From Lachnospiraceae bacterium (GTDB taxonomy: Bacteria > Bacillota > Clostridia > Lachnospirales > Lachnospiraceae), in NCBI GenBank assembly GCA_017437205.1, contig JAFSBP010000169.1, positions 1-5,173 on the forward strand: 5,173 nucleotides of DNA. Reading direction: 5' to 3'. The notes beneath the pieces were generated by a model. That model saw only the letters and a program-made list of their open reading frames with translations. It was not told where the DNA came from and made no database searches. Position numbers and translations under genes: made by a program. Shown here in pieces: positions 1 through 3,710 of the stretch. The stretch's first letter is position 1; every line of letters starts with the position of its first letter.

Positions 1-42
1 GACTGTCATTCTGAACATGTTATCATAAGCCTGCGTTTTCAT
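1..42 (-). CDS. 5' end of an unidentified gene (runs off the left edge)
   Basis: An ATG at 42-40 opens a reading frame that stays open to the window edge and gives 14 residues, MKTQAYDNMFRMTV. The start is supported by an AAGGAG ribosome binding site at 53-58, 10 bases upstream, and by a -10 promoter element at 74-79. The same frame meets a TAA stop further upstream with no better start in between. Too little protein is visible to assign a family. The pattern of an aromatic residue, Asp, Asn, hydrophobic residue, Phe, Arg vaguely recalls the N-termini of some clostridial hypothetical proteins related to Rpn/PD-(D/E)XK transposase-like nucleases, but this is only an impression from 14 residues. 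The gene lies 96 bases downstream of the adhesin stop codon on the same strand, and its promoter region has the same layout as the adhesin promoter. Confidence 0.6.
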   Translation of the reverse strand, partial: MKTQAYDNMFRMTV

Positions 43-52
43 CGAATCTATA

Positions 53-58
53 CTCCTT
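53..58 (-). promoter_or_regulatory. Ribosome binding site of the left-edge gene
   Basis: The minus strand reads AAGGAG here, a good Shine-Dalgarno match 10 bases before the ATG at 42-40. The spacing is slightly long but workable. It is the main reason for choosing this ATG: the other nearby ATG (around 62-60) is followed within a few codons by a stop. Confidence 0.6.
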
Positions 59-73
59 GCATTATTTAGTACT

Positions 74-82
74 ATTCTAGCA
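74..82 (-). promoter_or_regulatory. Extended -10 promoter element of the left-edge gene
   Basis: The minus strand reads TGCTAGAAT: a -10 hexamer TAGAAT (79-74) preceded by the TGn of an extended -10. No TTGACA-like -35 box is found 16-18 bases upstream; that position falls between two direct repeats (90-110). The -10 ends 31 bases before the start codon, predicting a leader of about 25 bases. The assignment rests on motif match and on the matching geometry of the adhesin promoter. Confidence 0.5.
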
Positions 83-89
83 CCTTTGG

Positions 90-110
90 GTTACAAAATC
101 AGTCACAAAA
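90..110 (-). promoter_or_regulatory. Paired direct-repeat operator upstream of the left-edge gene
   Basis: On the plus strand two 9-base units, GTTACAAAA (90-98) and GTCACAAAA (102-110), stand at a period of 12 bases. On the minus strand they read TTTTGTGAC then TTTTGTAAC. They straddle the place where a -35 box would sit, 10 bases from the -10. An inverted half-site TTTGT (115-119) adds a hyphenated palindrome with ACAAA at 105-109. Tandem half-sites about one helical turn apart near -35 are typical of OmpR-family response regulators; for comparison, the WalR/YycF site is TGTWAH-N5-TGTWAH, whereas here it is TGTRAC-N6-TGTRAC. The identity of the binding protein is inference. Confidence 0.5.
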
Positions 111-138
111 CGACTTTGTCTTACATTTTTTCCCAGTT

Positions 139-3100
139 TCACTCATCGAATTCTTTCTTTTTCAGCACAGGCAGTGCAACCAGACTCAGTCCGGAAACAG
201 CCGCACACAGTGCCCATACGAAAGATGCATCTCCGGTTTCAGGCGTATCCTCGACAACCGGCTTGTCGCCCAGAGGGATATCCTCTTCCTCGATAATCTC
301 TTCCTCCTCGGTGGATTCCTCGGTGGATTCCTCAGTTGACGCTTCGGTAGACTCCTCGGTAGACGCTTCAGTAGACTCTTCGGTGGTTTCCTCAGTAGTC
401 GCCTCAGTGGTTTCCTCGGTTGTCTCCTCGGTAGAGGTTTCTTCCTCGGTGGTGATCTCTTCCTCGGTGGTGGTTTCCTCCTCGGTGGTGGTTTCTTCCT
501 CGGTGGTGGTCTCCTCTTCGGTGGTGGTCTCCTCCTCGGTGGTGGTCTCCTCGGGCTTTCTGTTATAGAAAACGTTAATCTCTTTATCTCCATCCAAGAT
601 TCCGACAAGTGCATCGCCGTCTGTGAATACATATGTGTATCCGTCGATTTCGATTGCATCCTTTACTGTTACATCATATTCACTGTACTCGAAATCAGTA
701 AAGGTATAGCTTTCGCTGACCTTATACCAGGTGTCCTGAGTATCGTAGTCAATTGTTCCGCCATTCAGAACATAATCTCTACTCATTCTGCCGTTCTGAT
801 TGAAATAGTTGATAACTACAGTATCCAGATCATAGTAATTAACAATAACCGTATACTTCTTTGTCTTCACATTCGGAACTTCAATCTCGGATTCCCAGCT
901 AAATCCTGCAAAATCAACATACTTCACAGAGGTTTTTCCATTAGTAGGATAATCTACACCTGGAAGAATTCCTTCAGCCGCATCAAGCTTTACATCATAT
1001 ACCAGTGAGTAGTTATCGGAACGAGTCAGCACGTCATCCTTCACATACCAAGTGAGTTTAACAATATCACCGGAGATATTTCCTTCAACATCAGGGCCAC
1101 CTGCAGGGTACTCAGCCTCGGGTACCACTTCCATCTTAACCGGAATCTCCTGCTTGGTAGGACGTTCAGCCTCATCAATCAACCAACCCTCTGTATACGT
1201 CCAGATTACCTTATAATTACCATTCTCGTCAACTACAGACTTATCGACAATCTGCAGTGTCTCCGGCATGAGAGTTACCCACTTACTCATGTAATCAGTA
1301 ACTACCGCATCACGATAAGGTGTATTTGCCAACTCTGCCAACACATTTCCCAGTGCCTCTTCCATCGCACTAATACTTACATTTGCGGCAAAAGAAACAT
1401 TTTCCCCAACCACATTCTTGGTGTTGTCTTCGCTGTTTGCGGGATCCATCCAGGAAGATCTTCCGTTTGTGTCAATCATGAACAGATGCTTAACCTCATC
1501 CATTGCCGCCAGCTCGGTTGCAGCCTGGGGAGTACGGGTCCAGCGATCCGGATAAGTTACATAAGTGCTTTTGTAGGTAGAGTAGTAAAAGGCATCCTGA
1601 ATATAAGTTCCGTTTTCCTTGTCATACTTAACAAATGCACGCTCAACGGTGGAAACCGGATACTCTGCTCCGGGAGTCAATCCGGAATAAGCATATACAT
1701 CTGCCCAAATTTGATCAGCGAATGCATAAAACTCATCATCAGTAACCACTTTGGCAACAAAAGCTGCCTCAAGCATTTCCTCTCGGGTCTTATACTGATC
1801 AAAACGATCTTTAAAAATAATATCAAATGCGTTGGGAAGTTTTTCTCCCGCTACCAATGCGCTCTCAAATGCAGCTTGTGCTACAGTAAGTGAACCGAAT
1901 CTTGTCGCAAAGGTTTTCCAGTTCGTATCAAATGCGCGGGGAGTTTCGTCAGTATTGATCTCACCATCGGAGATGAAGATCACATATGCATCATGTAGCG
2001 TATTATCGTGAGCTGCAATATATTCAGCAACACCGGTCATTCCGGCTTCACAGTTAGTGGATGAACGGCCGTACAACAATGTTCCGGGCAGTTCGCCAAG
2101 TGCTTCATCCAAAAACTCAACATTCTTTACATGTTCCAGAACTACATTGTCCGCCATACCGAACGCCATCAAGGTCAACTGTGTGTTTCCCTCTCCATCC
2201 AGAACCATCTTTCCAATCTTCTTGATTGCCGCCTTAGCAGCCTCCCACTCGTCATCACCGGAGTAGGAACCATCCATCATAATAATCACTTCGTCATGGA
2301 GCTTACTGCTGTTGATACCGCTGACATTTACTTCAACTTTGAAGCTTCCGTCATTGTTGGAAACAGCATCTTTCTCTCCCTTCAGAGGCTCCAGAACATT
2401 TTCACATTCTGCGTAAACATCGGTCTCGCCTGCTGCAACACCTACAAGACACTGTGAAACATCACGTCCACCTACTGGCTCATAGAAATATACACCTTCA
2501 GGAAGAACCTGAGTGCCGGAAACAACAGCCTTCACCGTCTGTCCGATCTTTGCGTTTACAACCAGCTCATATACATCAGTTCCGAATAAAACGGGAACGC
2601 GATTTACAAGTTCGCCATCAACATACACATCAAGCTTAATATTATCTTCTGAACTGCTTCCGCTGTTATTCAGCGCAACGCGGATCTTCATCGGTCTGGT
2701 TCCATCTTGGTTCACCAAATCGTCAGCTTCAATAACTGACAGGTTCGTGATGATGATCTGATTTTTCTCTGCGTAAATCTTATCCTGATTCTTCAAATGC
2801 TCGATCAGCGCATTGATACGAGCCTCCACAGCTTCATTCTCGGAAAATACACGCTTGCCGGATTGCCACCAAACATCCATCTCGTTGGTGTAATCATGCA
2901 TTACCGTTCCCCACTGAGTGTTCGTCGGCACATCGAACGTCTGGCTGTAAACATACTGTCCAACATTCGTATTCGCATATGCCCAGATAGCAGACTGCAC
3001 AGCGGTGATAATCTCCGCGCGGGTAAGCTCGTCCGCTCCTACAAAGCCCTCAGCCTTCAGATTGGCTTTCATCTGGTCTACCGTAACGAAAGGATAAGAA

Positions 3101-3540
3101 TTTGTCACAATCGCGCGGATGTGAGCTGCTTCTTCGTCAGTATAGTAATCGCAGTCTTCAAGATTCATTCTCTTGTAGTGTATTCCGCCTTCATAGCCGG
3201 TCTCTGCATCACAGCAATAAAGCACTTCGTAATTGGACTGACCAAAGGAATAGATGCCGTCGGGAGTCCAGGTATAATTCTCGTGTGCATCAACCATAAC
3301 CAGCGTCTGAGGAATGCTGTTGTGCGCGCCTCCGTCGACGGAAACCATATGATTGCTCATCTCATATGCGGGTCCATACACTGACATGAAGGTGTATCCT
3401 TTTTCCCCGGCGGTGATTTCCCTAGAAATATCGCCACCTTTCCAAACGGTTTCTTTCTCCGTCACCTCGCTTGCAGATGCCGGTATTTCAATACCAAAAC
3501 ACAATATAATCGCAAGTAATACTGCAAATAATCTTTTCAT
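139..3540 (-). CDS. Cell-wall-anchored thioester-domain/VWA adhesin with Thr/Glu stalk
   Basis: A complete 1133-residue secreted surface protein. Residues 1-23 form a Sec signal peptide (KR, hydrophobic core, cleavage likely after ASA). Residues about 45-230 resemble the thioester domain family (TED): C109 in LYCC would bond to Q182 of VQSAIW, matching the TQxA[IV]W motif; such domains bind host surfaces covalently. Residues 262-385 look like a beta-sandwich with the segment VGGRDVSQCLVG, familiar from Cys-Gln thioester surface proteins. A VWA domain covers about 414-738 with a full MIDAS: DGSYS (D423, S425, S427), T495, D525; residues about 535-683 are an insertion. Residues 745-890 resemble an isopeptide-forming beta domain (inferred), 896-995 a MucBP-like module, 997-1081 the acidic stalk, and 1099-1103 TPETG, followed by a membrane helix and KKKEFDE. 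The start is fixed by GGAGGGG just upstream. The gene has its own promoter and follows a paralogue. The ligand is unknown; the adhesin role is inferred from the domains. Confidence 0.9.
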   Translation of the reverse strand: MKRLFAVLLAIILCFGIEIPASASEVTEKETVWKGGDISREITAGEKGYTFMSVYGPAYEMSNHMVSVDGGAHNSIPQTLVMVDAHENYTWTPDGIYSFGQSNYEVLYCCDAETGYEGGIHYKRMNLEDCDYYTDEEAAHIRAIVTNSYPFVTVDQMKANLKAEGFVGADELTRAEIITAVQSAIWAYANTNVGQYVYSQTFDVPTNTQWGTVMHDYTNEMDVWWQSGKRVFSENEAVEARINALIEHLKNQDKIYAEKNQIIITNLSVIEADDLVNQDGTRPMKIRVALNNSGSSSEDNIKLDVYVDGELVNRVPVLFGTDVYELVVNAKIGQTVKAVVSGTQVLPEGVYFYEPVGGRDVSQCLVGVAAGETDVYAECENVLEPLKGEKDAVSNNDGSFKVEVNVSGINSSKLHDEVIIMMDGSYSGDDEWEAAKAAIKKIGKMVLDGEGNTQLTLMAFGMADNVVLEHVKNVEFLDEALGELPGTLLYGRSSTNCEAGMTGVAEYIAAHDNTLHDAYVIFISDGEINTDETPRAFDTNWKTFATRFGSLTVAQAAFESALVAGEKLPNAFDIIFKDRFDQYKTREEMLEAAFVAKVVTDDEFYAFADQIWADVYAYSGLTPGAEYPVSTVERAFVKYDKENGTYIQDAFYYSTYKSTYVTYPDRWTRTPQAATELAAMDEVKHLFMIDTNGRSSWMDPANSEDNTKNVVGENVSFAANVSISAMEEALGNVLAELANTPYRDAVVTDYMSKWVTLMPETLQIVDKSVVDENGNYKVIWTYTEGWLIDEAERPTKQEIPVKMEVVPEAEYPAGGPDVEGNISGDIVKLTWYVKDDVLTRSDNYSLVYDVKLDAAEGILPGVDYPTNGKTSVKYVDFAGFSWESEIEVPNVKTKKYTVIVNYYDLDTVVINYFNQNGRMSRDYVLNGGTIDYDTQDTWYKVSESYTFTDFEYSEYDVTVKDAIEIDGYTYVFTDGDALVGILDGDKEINVFYNRKPEETTTEEETTTEEETTTEEETTTEEETTTEEEITTEEETSTEETTEETTEATTEETTEESTEASTEESTEASTEESTEESTEEEEIIEEEDIPLGDKPVVEDTPETGDASFVWALCAAVSGLSLVALPVLKKKEFDE
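142..246 (-). other. Sortase-type sorting signal of the complete adhesin
   Basis: Residues 1099-1133: TPETG (codons 232-246) followed by Asp, a hydrophobic segment of about 20 residues (FVWALCAAVSGLSLVALPVL) and the charged tail KKKEFDE. This has the standard three parts of a sortase signal, with Thr in place of the usual Leu of LPxTG. The same sequence pattern recurs in the paralogue at 3804-3818. The cognate sortase is not in the window. Confidence 0.85.
170..297 (-). repeat. Duplicated 3' anchor segment, copy 1 (paired with 3742-3869)
   Basis: This 128-base coding segment aligns without gaps to 3742-3869 (offset 3572) with about 15 differences by hand count, near 88% identity. The longest exact run is about 25 bases, around the codons for DKPVVE. 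It is adjacent to the TTTEEE array in both genes, so the two copies form a long direct repeat about 3.6 kb apart. Confidence 0.85.
298..552 (-). repeat. Thr/Glu stalk repeat array of the complete adhesin
   Basis: An in-frame array of 85 codons (residues 997-1081). After EE come five TTTEEE hexapeptides (18-base units of ACC/GAG/GAA codons), a variant ITTEEE, then about ten tetrapeptides of the form [TS]TE[EA], ending STEEEE. It would form an extended, strongly acidic spacer between the folded domains and the wall anchor. Repeat units are multiples of three bases, so copy number can change without breaking the frame. Confidence 0.9.
556..855 (-). other. MucBP-like module of the complete adhesin
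   Basis: Residues 896-995. The start (YTVIVNYYD) and end (VTVKDAIEIDGYTYVF...INVFYNRK) match the equivalent module in the upstream paralogue almost residue for residue, and the pattern resembles MucBP-type mucin-binding repeats. About 30 residues (around 907-950) are extra compared with the paralogue, starting with VVINYFNQNG, which looks like a second copy of the first strand. Assignment to MucBP is by pattern only. Confidence 0.5.
1327..2301 (-). other. VWA domain with intact MIDAS and a long insertion
   Basis: Residues about 414-738. The strand VIIMMDGSYS supplies the DxSxS motif, SSTN supplies the metal-binding Thr (T495), and FISDGE supplies the third-loop Asp (D525). After SDGEINTDETPRA a mostly helical, aromatic-rich stretch of about 150 residues (roughly 535-683) separates it from the next core strand, KHLFMID (684-690), and a final helix ends near 738. 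A plain VWA is about 180-200 residues, so this one is enlarged. The metal-dependent binding role is family knowledge; the ligand is unknown. Confidence 0.75.
2851..3408 (-). other. Thioester domain (TED) of the complete adhesin
   Basis: Residues about 45-230. The predicted thioester partners are C109 (in YEVLYCCDAE, preceded by Tyr as in the usual [YFL]C motif) and Q182 (in AVQSAIW, matching TQxA[IV]W with Ser at x and Val for Thr). Between them lies IRAIVTNSYPF, typical of the helical part of the family. The following Cys (C110) makes the exact nucleophile ambiguous. Domain edges are approximate. Confidence 0.75.
3472..3540 (-). other. Signal peptide of the complete adhesin
   Basis: Residues 1-23 show a basic N-region (K2, R3), a hydrophobic core (about 4-17) and an IPASA site consistent with signal peptidase I cleavage after A23. 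C14 lies inside the core but its context (IILC) lacks the small residue before Cys expected of a lipobox, so a lipoprotein is unlikely. Confidence 0.85.
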
Positions 3541-3545
3541 TTGTT

Positions 3546-3552
3546 CCCCTCC
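3546..3552 (-). promoter_or_regulatory. Ribosome binding site of the complete adhesin
   Basis: The minus strand reads GGAGGGG, then AACAA, then the ATG at 3540-3538. This is a strong Shine-Dalgarno sequence at good spacing and, with the signal peptide that follows, fixes the start codon. Confidence 0.85.
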
Positions 3553-3571
3553 ATCAAGTTTTGATGAGTTG

Positions 3572-3577
3572 ATTATA
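3572..3577 (-). promoter_or_regulatory. -10 element of the complete adhesin promoter
   Basis: The minus strand reads TATAAT, a perfect consensus -10. Sequences 16-18 bases upstream (CCGATT, CCCGAT, ACCCGA) do not resemble TTGACA, and there is no extended -10 TG. The element ends 31 bases before the ATG, giving a predicted leader of about 25 bases. The missing -35 and the flanking direct repeats suggest dependence on an activator, which is inference. Confidence 0.65.
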
Positions 3578-3587
3578 TCTTTTGTAA

Positions 3588-3608
3588 GTCACAAATCGGG
3601 TCACAAAT
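3588..3608 (-). promoter_or_regulatory. Paired direct-repeat operator upstream of the complete adhesin
   Basis: Two perfect copies of GTCACAAAT on the plus strand (3588-3596 and 3600-3608) stand at a 12-base period, 10 bases from the -10. On the minus strand they read ATTTGTGAC twice, flanking the expected -35 position. An inverted half-site TTTGT at 3581-3585 pairs with ACAAA at 3591-3595. The same motif, period and distance occur at 90-110. A regulator binding as a tandem dimer is inferred. Confidence 0.6.
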
Positions 3609-3660
3609 TTGGTTTTTTTTAAAAAATAAAAATTTTTTCTTCCCTTTTTTATTTTTCTTC
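3609..3660 (-). promoter_or_regulatory. A/T-tract region upstream of the adhesin promoter
   Basis: About 50 bases made almost entirely of phased runs of A and T, with only a few C and G. It lies just upstream of the direct repeats, where an UP element or intrinsically curved DNA would help RNA polymerase. No gene or specific site is seen in it. The role is inferred from position and composition only. Confidence 0.3.
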
Positions 3661-3695
3661 AAAAAAAAACTGCCAACAGATTATTCTGTCAGCAG
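3661..3695 (-). terminator. Rho-independent terminator of the upstream paralogue
   Basis: On the minus strand CTGCTGACAGA (3695-3685), loop ATAA, and TCTGTTGGCAG (3680-3670) form an 11-pair stem, followed by nine T (3669-3661). Two of the pairs are G-U wobbles in the minus-strand RNA but become C-A mismatches in plus-strand RNA, so the hairpin is clearly built for leftward transcription. It begins 15 bases after the TAA at 3713-3711 and separates the upstream gene from the next adhesin gene. Confidence 0.9.
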
Positions 3696-3710
3696 TAAAA
3701 AATTTGTTTT

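Noticed and set aside
86..568. Plus-strand open frame rich in Ser and Val
   Set aside because: It is the antisense of the Thr/Glu repeat array; the lack of stops comes from the repeat codons. It lacks a ribosome binding site and opposes a clearly real gene.
186..659. Minus-strand open frame rich in Pro, Arg and Lys
   Set aside because: It is a frame-shifted reading of the same repeats. The overlapping frame has a signal peptide, recognisable domains and a sorting signal; this one has low-complexity basic sequence only. The same applies to 3779-4117.
1486..1893. Plus-strand open frame opposite the VWA insertion
   Set aside because: Antisense to a well-supported coding region, no ribosome binding site, no recognisable domain. 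The other plus-strand frames between 2057 and 3622 and at 4233-4418 were dropped for the same reasons.
3499..3501. C14 in the signal peptide as a lipoprotein cysteine
   Set aside because: The preceding residues IIL lack the small residue at -1 of a lipobox, a good signal peptidase I site lies downstream, and the protein has a C-terminal sortase anchor.
3595..3600. Canonical -35 box for the adhesin promoter
   Set aside because: At 17-base spacing the minus strand reads CCCGAT, and neighbouring spacings are no better. The TTGTGA sequences in the direct repeats lie 11 or 23 bases from the -10, outside usable spacing.
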